From positions 14,883 to 78,882 of the forward strand of contig DASYAI010000038.1 of the NCBI GenBank assembly GCA_036501425.1: a stretch of 64,000 bases of DNA. Reading direction: 5' to 3'. Positions 25,508-32,798 of the stretch are shown piece by piece. A program made the position numbers and the translations under genes. The stretch comes from DATKRB01 sp036501425. Its GTDB lineage: Bacteria; Actinomycetota; Acidimicrobiia; Acidimicrobiales; RAAP-2. Every line of letters begins with the position of its first letter. The first letter of the stretch is position 1. The notes beneath the pieces are model-generated. The model was given only the letters and a program-made list of their open reading frames with translations. It was not told the DNA's origin and made no database searches.

Positions 25508-28039
25508 GTGGATCCGAGCGGCGGGACGGCCCGATCGCGTCCCGCGAGCCACAGCGGCGCCCCGGTGGGCCGGTCGCGCCATCGACATCGGAGCCGTTGG
25601 GCGCGGCGATGGCGACGGTGGCGACGCGCGCGGCACGAGCACCGCGAGCAGCGCTACCACCGACGCCAGGGGGCGCATATCGACGCCACCCTCCGCCAGA
25701 GCCATCAGCGCCGACTCGCCGGCCAGCCTGCCCCCGGTCACGCACACGACAGCCGACGGGCTCCTGGCCGCGCCCCGTCGTGGCTGACCGGCTCCATGGC
25801 CCTGGCGGCCGCGGTGGGCGGTGCGTTTGCCCAGTGCCATCCGACCGGGACCCACGTGGTCGACCCTGTCGAGACCGCCGTCTTCGCCGCCTTCTTCACC
25901 GTGCTGGTCGCTCGGGTGACCCCGATCGTCTGGGTCGGAGTGGCTCTCGTCACCGTGGCCCTGGCTCGGGGGACACTCCTCGCGCCCGCCGGCGCTGTGG
26001 TCGCCCTCGCCGCGGTCGGGCTCGGCGTCCGGCCGGCCCGCCGGTGGGTCGGGCCCCTGATCGGCGCCCTGGGAGTGCAGGTGATCCTGCGCTGGCCGCC
26101 GCAGGTCGGCCACGGGTTCAGCGCCGCGGTGGCCGGGGCGCTCGTCGTCGCGTGCGGCCCCGCGGCGTGGCGGCGCAGCTCACGGCGGACCCGTCGACGG
26201 GTGCTCCGCGCCGGGGCGATCGTGGGCGGAGCCGCCGTCCTCTTCACCGTGCTCTTCGCCGTGGCGGTGGCGCTGGTCCGGCACGATGCGACGCGGGGGG
26301 AAGCTGCCGCACGAAGCGCACTGTCGAGCGTGGGGAGCGGTTCGAGCACCTCGGCGCTCACCTCGCAGATGACCGAGGCAGCCACCGACACGGCCGCAGC
26401 GGCCCATCGCCTCGCCGGTTGGCTCGGCTGGGGCGCGCTCGGGGTGCCGGTGGTGGCCCAGCAGCAGCGGTTCGCCGTCGGCGCCCTCCGGGCCGCGTCC
26501 TCCGCTGCCCAGGTGGCCGAGCGCGAGGCACCGGCGGTCGACTACCGGCTCGACTACGCCGACGGCCAGGTCGACCTGGCCAAGCTCGAGGCCCTCGCAA
26601 CCCCGATGCGGGTGCTCGACGGCGCCCTGCGCCTCGCCGATACACGGCTCGGCGCCGTCGGCTCCCCCTGGTTGGTCGCGCCGCTGGCGGACCGGGCCCG
26701 CACGCTTCGCACCCAGGTGACCCACGCGGCCCAGGCGGCCGGCCTGGCCACGCAGGCCGCCCGGGTGTTGCCCGGCATGCTGGGCGCGAACGGCACCCGC
26801 CACTACCTGGTGGCCTTCATGACCCCGGCCGAGAGCCGGGGCTACGACGGGCTCATCGGCAGCTACGGGGTGCTCACCGCCGACGCCGGCCACCTCGAGC
26901 TGAGCGCCTCGGGCCAGATCTCGGACGTCCAGAACGCGCTCCCGCCGGGCGGCGCCACCCTCACCGGGGTGCCCGGCTACCTGGCCCGATACGGGAGCTT
27001 CGACCCGGGCGAGTTCCCCCAGGACGCCGCGTACTCCCCCGACCTCCCCACGGATGCCAAGGTCTTCGCCGAGCTGTACGGCCAGAGCATCGGCGGTCCG
27101 GTCGACGGGGTCCTGGCGGTCGACCCCGCAGGCCTGGCGGCGCTCCTCCACTTCACCGGCCCGGTGTCGGTGCCGGGCCTTCCGACGCCCCTCGACTCGT
27201 CGAACGCGACCCGGGTGCTGCTCTCCGAGCAGTACACCACCTTCGACACCTCGGCTGCCGAGGGCAACGCCTCGCGGCAGGACTTCCTCCTCGCCGCTTT
27301 GCACACCGGCGTCGATGCGCTGCTGGCTCGCGGCCTGCCCGCACCGCAGGAGATCTCGTCGGTCCTCGACCCGGCGGTGCGGGACGGGAGGATCGGCCTG
27401 TGGAGCTTCCATGCGGTCGACGACGGCCTGCTGGCCCGGCTCGGCGTGGACGGACGGTTCCCGAGCCCGGGGCGTGGCGACCTGCTCGCCGTCACGACCG
27501 CCAACACCGGCAACAACAAGATCGACGCCTATCTCCACACGACGGTCGACGACCAGGTGGAGGTCGACCCGGGCACCGGTTCGGTGCGCTCCTCGGTGAC
27601 CGTGTCGCTCGAGAACGCGGCGCCGGCCAGCGGGTTGCCGGGGATCGTGATCGACAGCCCAGCAGACCCGGCGCTCGCACCGGGCGTCAACGAGACCTGG
27701 CTGACGGTGTACAGCCCGCTGGCCTTCAACGCGGTACACATCGACGGGGCGCCAGCCACCATGTCCGCCACTCGCGAGCTGGGGGTCTGGGCCTATAGCA
27801 CCTACGTGGAGATCCCTCCGGGCGCCACCTCGACGGTGCGGGTCGAGCTGAGCGGCACGGTAGCCGAGCGCTCCGAGCTGTCGATGGGGGTCCGGCTCCA
27901 GCCGGCCGCCCACCCGGTGCATGCCCGCGTCACCGTCGGCGCGACCGGCGGGTGGGCGGCGGAGCGCGCCGGGGACAACACCTGGGACCTCGGGCCGGCG
28001 ATGCGCCAGCAACGCACCTTCCGCTTCGTGCACCGTTGA
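25508..28039 (+). CDS. DUF4012 membrane-anchored extracytoplasmic protein
   Basis: An 843-residue protein. The first ~90 residues are Arg/His-rich and cytoplasmic; four or five TMs follow (about 95-200), then another near 240-260 (GAAVLFTVLFAVAVALV). The large outer domain is DUF4012, with MTPAESRGYDGLIGSYGVLT and the VDGVLAVDPAGLAALLHFTG motif. DUF4012 genes commonly lie in cell-surface polysaccharide loci, as here. Its biochemical role is unknown; assembly or attachment of the polymer is a guess. GTG start placed by the -10 6 nt upstream. Confidence 0.85.
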   Translation: MDPSGGTARSRPASHSGAPVGRSRHRHRSRWARRWRRWRRARHEHREQRYHRRQGAHIDATLRQSHQRRLAGQPAPGHAHDSRRAPGRAPSWLTGSMALAAAVGGAFAQCHPTGTHVVDPVETAVFAAFFTVLVARVTPIVWVGVALVTVALARGTLLAPAGAVVALAAVGLGVRPARRWVGPLIGALGVQVILRWPPQVGHGFSAAVAGALVVACGPAAWRRSSRRTRRRVLRAGAIVGGAAVLFTVLFAVAVALVRHDATRGEAAARSALSSVGSGSSTSALTSQMTEAATDTAAAAHRLAGWLGWGALGVPVVAQQQRFAVGALRAASSAAQVAEREAPAVDYRLDYADGQVDLAKLEALATPMRVLDGALRLADTRLGAVGSPWLVAPLADRARTLRTQVTHAAQAAGLATQAARVLPGMLGANGTRHYLVAFMTPAESRGYDGLIGSYGVLTADAGHLELSASGQISDVQNALPPGGATLTGVPGYLARYGSFDPGEFPQDAAYSPDLPTDAKVFAELYGQSIGGPVDGVLAVDPAGLAALLHFTGPVSVPGLPTPLDSSNATRVLLSEQYTTFDTSAAEGNASRQDFLLAALHTGVDALLARGLPAPQEISSVLDPAVRDGRIGLWSFHAVDDGLLARLGVDGRFPSPGRGDLLAVTTANTGNNKIDAYLHTTVDDQVEVDPGTGSVRSSVTVSLENAAPASGLPGIVIDSPADPALAPGVNETWLTVYSPLAFNAVHIDGAPATMSATRELGVWAYSTYVEIPPGATSTVRVELSGTVAERSELSMGVRLQPAAHPVHARVTVGATGGWAAERAGDNTWDLGPAMRQQRTFRFVHR

Positions 28040-28087
28040 GCGACGCCCTTCGAGGTGGCGGTCCTCTCCGACGTCTGTCGCAAAGAG

Positions 28088-28146
28088 TTGCTGGAAAAGT
28101 CGGTTCCACGAGCCGCAACGACTTGCTGGGAGAGCCGGTTCCACGA
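28088..28146. repeat. 24-bp direct repeat pair, intergenic
   Basis: TTGCTGG...CGGTTCCACGA occurs at 28088-28111 and 28123-28146 with 3 mismatches in 24 and a 35-bp period. It lies between the DUF4012 stop and the promoter of the His-rich secreted protein. It could be a pair of regulator sites or part of a structured 3' end. No coding sequence is seen. Confidence 0.6.
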
Positions 28147-28218
28147 TTAGTGGCGCGTCGAGAGAAGCCTCTTTGGAAGCCGTGGGCCTTTTCGTGCACG
28201 GAGGACCCGGTGATAGCC

Positions 28219-28247
28219 TTGACATGTCGCGGAGCGGCCCATAGCCT
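28219..28247 (+). promoter_or_regulatory. Housekeeping promoter of the His-rich secreted protein
   Basis: A perfect -35 TTGACA (28219-28224), a 17-nt spacer and a -10 TAGCCT (28242-28247). It is the best sigma-70-type match noted in the window. The predicted leader is about 47 nt. Confidence 0.75.
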
Positions 28248-28300
28248 CGGCCATGCTTGGTGATCCCATCCGGTGTGGGCGGACCGTAAGGGAGGGTGCC

Positions 28301-28795
28301 ATGAAACACCGGCTCGTCGCGGCATGCGTCGCCGCTTCTGCCCTCACGTGCGTCGCCTGGCAGACCGCGGCGGTGGCTGGTGATGATCATCATCCGCATC
28401 CCCCGGGCTACGGCCCGAGCGCCCCGCAGATCTTCACCAGCACCTCGGTCTCGTCCCCCGGCGGCTCCTTCCTCGTCGACGGGGTCAACTTCGCTCCCCA
28501 CGAGCACATCACCATCACGCTCGGATCCCCGGTGGTGGTCCTCGCCGGGACGACCACCTCCGGCCGGGGCTCGTTCGCCGTGTCGGTGACGATCCCGAAG
28601 GGGACGACCGCGGGCAGCCACACCATCACTGCGACCGGATCGACCGGCGACACCGCGTCGACCAGCATCACGGTGAAGGTTCCCCATGCCTTCCCGTACC
28701 GGCACCACCACGGCGGGAACAACCACCACGGCGGGAACAACCACCACAACGGGAACCATCACTACGACAAGCACGGCCACGACAAGGGTCACTGA
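28301..28795 (+). CDS. Secreted Ig-like protein with His/Asn/Gly-rich tail
   Basis: A 164-residue secreted protein. MKHRLVAACVAASALTCVAW is a Sec signal peptide ending near TAAVAG. A single beta-sandwich of IPT/TIG-like type follows (SSPGGSFLVDGVNFAPHEHI to TASTSITVKV). The last 30 residues are built from HHGGN/HHNGN repeats and KHGHDKGH and should bind Zn, Ni or Cu; another His cluster (DDHHPHPP) follows the signal. AGGGAGGG precedes the ATG and a strong promoter precedes that. The role is unknown; a surface metal buffer is a reasonable guess. Confidence 0.8.
   Translation: MKHRLVAACVAASALTCVAWQTAAVAGDDHHPHPPGYGPSAPQIFTSTSVSSPGGSFLVDGVNFAPHEHITITLGSPVVVLAGTTTSGRGSFAVSVTIPKGTTAGSHTITATGSTGDTASTSITVKVPHAFPYRHHHGGNNHHGGNNHHNGNHHYDKHGHDKGH
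28706..28759 (+). repeat. 18-bp tandem repeat encoding the His-rich tail
   Basis: CACCACGGCGGGAACAAC is present twice exactly (28706-28741) and once diverged (28742-28759), encoding HHGGNN units. Confidence 0.85.
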
Positions 28796-28852
28796 CCCAC
28801 TGGGCCGGCAGGTCGGGCGGGTGGCCGTGCTCCCGGGTCGAGCGCGCTGACC

Positions 28853-28993
28853 TCAGCCGCCGTCCCGGTTGGCCAGGGTGACCGCTTGGCACCGCGGGCA
28901 CCAGGCGGCGGGCGCCGATTCGTCGGCCGGGTGCACCAACGCCCCGCAGCCCGCGCAACGCCAGATGGTTGGTGACTGCGTGGTATCCGACAC
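28853..28993 (-). CDS. 46-aa zinc-ribbon protein
   Basis: A complete small protein with two knuckles, WRCAGCGALVHPADE and AAWCPRCQAVT, and only 8-12 residues on either side. It is a paralogue of the protein at 611-847. The GTG start has AGGAGGGCGG 4-5 nt upstream. It converges on the His-rich secreted protein gene. The function is unknown; it may bind zinc and a protein or RNA partner. Confidence 0.75.
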   Translation of the reverse strand: MSDTTQSPTIWRCAGCGALVHPADESAPAAWCPRCQAVTLANRDGG

Positions 28994-29088
28994 GTGACCG
29001 CCCTCCTGGTTCGACGCTCCGAGGATAGCCCGCCGATTGGCGTCGAACGCCACTGGCCGGGGCCTCCGGCCCCTGGGCCGGCGGACCG

Positions 29089-29553
29089 TCAGCTCGCCCG
29101 AGGCTCGTGCGAGACCGGCCGTTCGAGCACCGGATAGGTGCCGGCGTCGAACGCCCGGACGAACGCCTCGACGCCGGCCGGGTGCCGCACCGTCACCTTG
29201 CGAGCCCAACGGCGGGAGGGCTTGATCACCGTCACTGCGGTCCCCACCGCGACCGTCCCCACCCGGGCATCTGCGCCCAGGACCGCGTTCAGGTACGAGG
29301 CGAGCACGCACCGTTCAGCGTCCTGGCGAAGACCCCGGGCGCCCGCCCCTTCCATCCGTGCCGCCACCAGGCTGGGACTCGCGCCCAAGCTGCCGAGCAG
29401 TTGCCGGAGATCGGCTCGCAGCGCCGACCGCAGGGGTCGCCGCCACCGTCTCGCCCTCGTCCCGGCCGGCGCGCCCGCAGTGACGTCGCCCGGCACGCTT
29501 GCCCGGTGACCCCCGGGCTGGTGCTCCTGATTTCCTCGTACCGTCTTGGGCAC
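29089..29553 (-). CDS. Hypothetical protein, 154 aa
   Basis: After about 40 basic, low-complexity residues the protein has an ordered helical core (LRADLRQLLGSLGASPSLVA, then CVLASYLNAVLG) and a beta/alpha C-terminal part (GTAVTVIKPSRRWARKVTV, VEAFVRAFDAGTYPVLERP). There are no membrane segments or known catalytic motif. GGAGGTGAGAG directly precedes the GTG start, which supports expression. I do not recognise the family. Confidence 0.6.
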   Translation of the reverse strand: MPKTVRGNQEHQPGGHRASVPGDVTAGAPAGTRARRWRRPLRSALRADLRQLLGSLGASPSLVAARMEGAGARGLRQDAERCVLASYLNAVLGADARVGTVAVGTAVTVIKPSRRWARKVTVRHPAGVEAFVRAFDAGTYPVLERPVSHEPRAS

Positions 29554-29675
29554 CTCTCACCTCCACCCAGCTGTGGCTGACAGCTCCCATACCCTTGGCT
29601 CGACCACGCAACCGTCGCGATGCCCGATCATCTCCGACGGCTGGTCCGGACCGACGCGGCCAGGCTCCAGCCGCG

Positions 29676-29709
29676 CCAGCAGCCCCCGTGGCGGTCCGGG
29701 GGCTGCTGG
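29676..29709. terminator. 13-bp perfect-stem hairpin
   Basis: CCAGCAGCCCCCG and CGGGGGCTGCTGG pair around an 8-nt loop. It lies about 120 bp downstream of the Ig-like surface gene stop, on its strand, and upstream of the 154-aa gene. A second weaker hairpin (GACCCC/GGGGTC, 29730-29748) lies between it and the 13-bp repeats. Confidence 0.7.
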
Positions 29710-29760
29710 CAACGTCAGGCGGCGACGGGGACCCCACTAAGGGGGGTCACGCCGCACCAC

Positions 29761-29834
29761 TGCTCACGACTACTGCTCACGACTACTGCTCACGACTACT
29801 GCTCCCGACTACTGCTCACGACTACTGCTCACGA
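29761..29834. repeat. 13-bp tandem repeat array (5.7 copies)
   Basis: The unit TGCTCACGACTAC is repeated head to tail; copy 4 has one change (A to C) and the last copy is partial. The stop codon of the Ig-like surface gene (29829-29831) lies in the final partial copy, so the array forms the immediate 3' flank of that gene. A 13-bp unit is not a multiple of three. Confidence 0.92.
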
Positions 29835-30962
29835 CGCCCCGTCGCCAGTTGCGGCGTCGCCCGGCCCCGAGTGCGGGCAGGGCGGACGGCCGGGCACCGG
29901 TCCACCGCTCGAATCCGTCGATGCCTCCACGGAGCTGGAGGCCGACGAGGACGCCGTGGTGGCTGCCGCCGACGAGGACGGCTGGGACGCTGCCGCCGGG
30001 GCCGACCACGCCGGGCTGGGCGACGCAGGCGACGAACCGCCCCAGCCGCTCACGGAGCCGCTCGAGGCGGCGGCCGGCGGTGAGGCTGCGCTCGGGGCAG
30101 CGGCACCCGAGGACCAGCCGCCATCCGGATGGTGGTCACACGGCGGGGAACCGCTCCCCGTGGCGGGAGGGGTGGCGGCCGTCGTCGTCGGTGGCACCAC
30201 GGGCGAGCCACCGCTCGTGGCGGGGCCGACGATCAGGGCGAACGACTGGTCGACCGCCGGACCGACGCCGTTGGTGGCGGAGAGGGTGAGGTTGGTCGTT
30301 CCACCGGCGCTCGGATCGCCCGACAGGGTTGCCGTGCCGTCACCGTTGTCGACGAAGCTCACCCCTGCCGGCAGGGCACCGGTCTCGCTCAGGGTGGCCA
30401 CCGGGCTGCCGGTGGTCGACACCGTGAAGCTGAACGGGCTGCCCACCGTCGCCGAGGCCGTGGCGGCGCTGGTGAATGCCGGCGGCTGGCCAACCGTGAT
30501 GGTGAGATTCTGGCTCGCGCCGAGCCCCACCCCGTTGTCGGCCCCGACGGCGATGGTGGCCACCTGGTCCACGGTCGGATCGCCCGAGATGGTCGCCGTG
30601 CCGTTGCCGTTGTCGGCGAAGGTCAATCCCGTCGGCAGGGCACCGGTCTCGCTCAACGTGGCCGCCGGGTAGCCGACCGACGTAACCACGAACCCGAAGG
30701 GAGTGCCCTCGACCGCCCCGACCTGGTCAGGGCTGGTGATCTGGGGTGCCCGGTCCGCCGGAACGGTCACCAGCACCCGGGGCGGCTGGCCCCGATGCAA
30801 CGCCCGGTGGTGCCAGGCGATGTCGGGAGCCCGGTGCGGGTGGCCGAAACGACCCGCGGTGGTCGTCGCGGACGCCACCATCGCCGATCCGCCCAGCACG
30901 AGCGCCGCCGATCCGGCGGCCGCACCGGACCAGCGGAGCAGGGTGTGATGTCGAGATCGCAT
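29829..30962 (-). CDS. Secreted protein with two Ig-like (He_PIG) domains and Ser/Ala/Pro tail
   Basis: A 377-residue secreted protein. The Sec signal is at residues 1-32 (SGAAAGSAALVLGGSAMVASA). Two putative Ig (He_PIG-type) repeats follow, each with the motif LSETGALPxGxxFxDNGxGTATxSGDP. The C-terminal ~140 residues are Ser/Ala/Thr/Pro-rich and probably span the cell wall or are glycosylated; no LPxTG motif is seen. A SigF-type promoter (31043-31067) lies upstream, and a GAGAGG ribosome-binding site. Adhesion or wall structure is the likely role. Confidence 0.82.
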   Translation of the reverse strand: MRSRHHTLLRWSGAAAGSAALVLGGSAMVASATTTAGRFGHPHRAPDIAWHHRALHRGQPPRVLVTVPADRAPQITSPDQVGAVEGTPFGFVVTSVGYPAATLSETGALPTGLTFADNGNGTATISGDPTVDQVATIAVGADNGVGLGASQNLTITVGQPPAFTSAATASATVGSPFSFTVSTTGSPVATLSETGALPAGVSFVDNGDGTATLSGDPSAGGTTNLTLSATNGVGPAVDQSFALIVGPATSGGSPVVPPTTTAATPPATGSGSPPCDHHPDGGWSSGAAAPSAASPPAAASSGSVSGWGGSSPASPSPAWSAPAAASQPSSSAAATTASSSASSSVEASTDSSGGPVPGRPPCPHSGPGDAATGDGAS

Positions 30963-30978
30963 TATGCCGTTCGCCTCT

Positions 30979-31014
30979 CGCTCGGTGGATCGCTTCCCCG
31001 CTCGGTGGATCGCT
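30979..31014. repeat. 16-bp direct repeat, 20-bp period, in a 5' leader
   Basis: CGCTCGGTGGATCGCT occurs at 30979-30994 and 30999-31014, i.e. on the same helix face two turns apart, between the SigF-type promoter and the start codon of the Ig-like gene. Confidence 0.75.
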
Positions 31015-31042
31015 CCCCCCCCGGGGTTGCTCAGAGCCGCCG

Positions 31043-31067
31043 GTACCCGCGCTCCGACCGGGTAAAC
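31043..31067 (-). promoter_or_regulatory. SigF/SigB-type promoter
   Basis: On the minus strand: GTTT (31064-31067), 15-nt spacer, GGGTAC (31043-31048), one base from the consensus GTTT-N15-17-GGGTAT. It faces the Ig-like surface gene with a leader of about 75 nt. Confidence 0.65.
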
Positions 31068-31337
31068 GACACCGGCCCAAATCGGCACGTGACCAGCGGA
31101 CAACGCCATGGCCAGGGAGAACAGACCGACGGAACACTCCACCCGCCCTCGACCTCAATATCATGTTGACCGTTAGCGTTGCCCCGCCGAGGCCGGTGAG
31201 GTGGTGGCGGACCAGGATCGCCAACCACTCTGTAAGGGGTGCGCGGGTGCCTGACGGGGTACTCGGGACAGGGCACGGGGTTGCTCGGAACAGGACGATG
31301 TGGTGATCTGGCAAGCACCGACCGGAAGGCGACTCAG

Positions 31338-31679
31338 ATGGATCAGGCGTTCGGCATCGCGGAGGAGACGAAGGGCTCGGTGCCCGTGCTGTCGGTCCGT
31401 GGTGACATCGACGTGGCGACAGCCCCGGTGTTGCGAGACCGGCTGCAGTCCCGCGTCGCCCAGGGCTCGGCCACGGTGGTCGTCGACCTCCTCGGGGTGT
31501 CCTTTCTCGACTCGACCGCCCTCGGCGTGCTCATCGGCGCCCTGAAGCGCTGCCGCGAAGCCGGGGGCGAGCTCCGCTTGGTGATCAACGAGGCTCGGAT
31601 CCTGAAGGTGTTCGAGATCACCGGCCTCACCGAGGTCTTCGTCATCGCCCCCTCGCTGGACCAGGCGTTGGCCCTCTGA
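31338..31679 (+). CDS. STAS-domain anti-sigma factor antagonist (RsbV-like)
   Basis: A 113-residue single STAS domain. VPVLSVRGDIDVATAPVLRD opens the fold and FLDSTALGVLIGAL carries the conserved phosphorylatable Ser (DSTALG). Proteins of this class bind an RsbW-type kinase to free a stress sigma factor, are inactivated by phosphorylation and re-activated by a PP2C phosphatase. Matching kinase and phosphatase genes lie at 48836 and 49208. GGAAGG precedes the ATG; a hairpin follows the stop. Confidence 0.92.
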   Translation: MDQAFGIAEETKGSVPVLSVRGDIDVATAPVLRDRLQSRVAQGSATVVVDLLGVSFLDSTALGVLIGALKRCREAGGELRLVINEARILKVFEITGLTEVFVIAPSLDQALAL

Positions 31680-31690
31680 CACCGGGCCCG

Positions 31691-31719
31691 GACCGGCGCC
31701 GCGCCCTGGGGCGCCGGTC
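31691..31719 (+). terminator. Hairpin terminator after the STAS gene
   Basis: A 10-bp perfect stem, GACCGGCGCC with GGCGCCGGTC, around a 9-nt loop, 12 nt after the stop codon. Confidence 0.7.
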
Positions 31720-31865
31720 TCGGGCGGTCCGGCGCCGAAACGGCTAATCCGAGCCGGTAAGCGGTCCGGCCGGTTGGCCCGGCGCCGAACGGGTAACTGG
31801 ATCACGGGTCGCAGGGGCTCGCACGGATGCGCGGGCGAGAGGGTCTCAGAGCGCGAGGAGGTCAC

Positions 31866-32075
31866 ATGGCACACGAGACGCATGCCGGGCACGACGAGCA
31901 CGTCCACGGACCTGGTTGCGGGCACGAGGCGGTGCAGCACGGTGACCACATCGACTATCTCCACGACGGTCATCGCCACCGCGCCCACGACGGCCACTGG
32001 GACGAGTGCGAGGTCGAGGAAGAGGTGGAGGAACTGGCCGAAGTCGAGGGTCAGGTACGAGGCATCCAGAGCTGA
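31866..32075 (+). CDS. Small His-rich putative metal-binding protein
   Basis: A 69-residue soluble protein with 16 His, two Cys and an acidic C-terminal helix. Motifs HVHGPGCGHEAVQHGDHID and YLHDGHRHRAHDGHWDE are the signature of a widespread small family (HGDHxDYLHDGHxH) that often lies beside metal transport genes and is commonly misnamed. It should bind Zn or Ni; a storage or chaperone role is inferred. GAGGAGG precedes the ATG. It converges on the rhomboid-like gene. A weak SigF-like match is noted upstream. Confidence 0.8.
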   Translation: MAHETHAGHDEHVHGPGCGHEAVQHGDHIDYLHDGHRHRAHDGHWDECEVEEEVEELAEVEGQVRGIQS

Positions 32076-32084
32076 GCCGGGCGA

Positions 32085-32798
32085 TCAGCTGGACCGGACC
32101 GACCGGCTCCGGGACCGCCGGGCGATCCTGAACGGGAAGGCCCAGCGGGACGAGCCGGCCCACCACCCCGGGCACTGGCGGACGGCCAGGCCGCCGGCGG
32201 TCCCGCACGCCAAGGCGATGGCGTGCTCCCACCCGTCGAGACCCGGTGCCAGCGCCCACGCGATGCCGAGTCCGGCTGCCAGCAGCCAGGTGCACCGTCG
32301 CAAGGCCAGCGCGACCAGGACACACCCCCCCACCGCGGTCACGGCCGCCGACGGGCCGCTGTCCAGTGCCCGGCCGACCCCAACGGGGAACAGGGCCAGC
32401 TCGAAGAGGACCCGCGCCCCCAACGTCGCCGTGACGTGACCAAGGGCCCCCACAACGACCGTGACCCCCCGCCCCAGTACCAGCTCGCCCAGGCCGACGA
32501 CCAGGGCCAACTGGAGCACGGCGCCCCAGAGGGGCAGGTAGGGCGTCGGGAGGAACAGCGACAGGGGAAGACGGGCGATCTCGGTGGCCCATGGCAACGA
32601 GGCGTGGACGTCGCCCCACCGCCAGAGCTCGGCGCCCATCCGCCCGTGCCCGAGCAGGAGGTGCACCGCGAGCTCCGCAGCGACCGCTCCCGCGGCCAGC
32701 CATGGCCGGGTGCCCAGCGACCACCGATGCCGGGCCACCGCGAGCAGCCGGGCGATCTCGTCGCCGGGCGCGAGCCGGCGCACCCCGTTGCCCCTCAC
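32085..32798 (-). CDS. Rhomboid-like integral membrane protein
   Basis: A 237-residue protein with about six TMs, resembling the actinobacterial rhomboid-like family: an N-terminal soluble stretch, then EIARLPLSLFLPTPYLPLWG, VVVGALGHVTATLGARV, DSGPSAAVTAVGG and WEHAIALACGTAGG. The GxS and His positions correspond to the rhomboid dyad region, but GxSG is not complete, so protease activity is doubtful. The GTG start overlaps the stop of the enolase-superfamily gene (GTGA), which puts it at the end of the alpha-glucan operon. Role unknown. Confidence 0.75.
   Translation of the reverse strand: MRGNGVRRLAPGDEIARLLAVARHRWSLGTRPWLAAGAVAAELAVHLLLGHGRMGAELWRWGDVHASLPWATEIARLPLSLFLPTPYLPLWGAVLQLALVVGLGELVLGRGVTVVVGALGHVTATLGARVLFELALFPVGVGRALDSGPSAAVTAVGGCVLVALALRRCTWLLAAGLGIAWALAPGLDGWEHAIALACGTAGGLAVRQCPGWWAGSSRWAFPFRIARRSRSRSVRSS

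Larger units (their letters stand above)
30963..31337. other. 375-bp divergent intergenic region
   Basis: It separates the Ig-like surface gene (minus) from the STAS gene (plus). It contains the SigF-type promoter at 31043-31067 and a 20-bp-period direct repeat in the surface gene leader (30979-31014). No promoter could be assigned for the STAS gene with confidence and no coding sequence is credible. Confidence 0.6.

Noticed and set aside
31773..31796. GTTG-N14-GGGTAA upstream of the small His-rich gene as a SigF promoter
   Set aside because: Two mismatches and a short spacer; kept only as a weak possibility.
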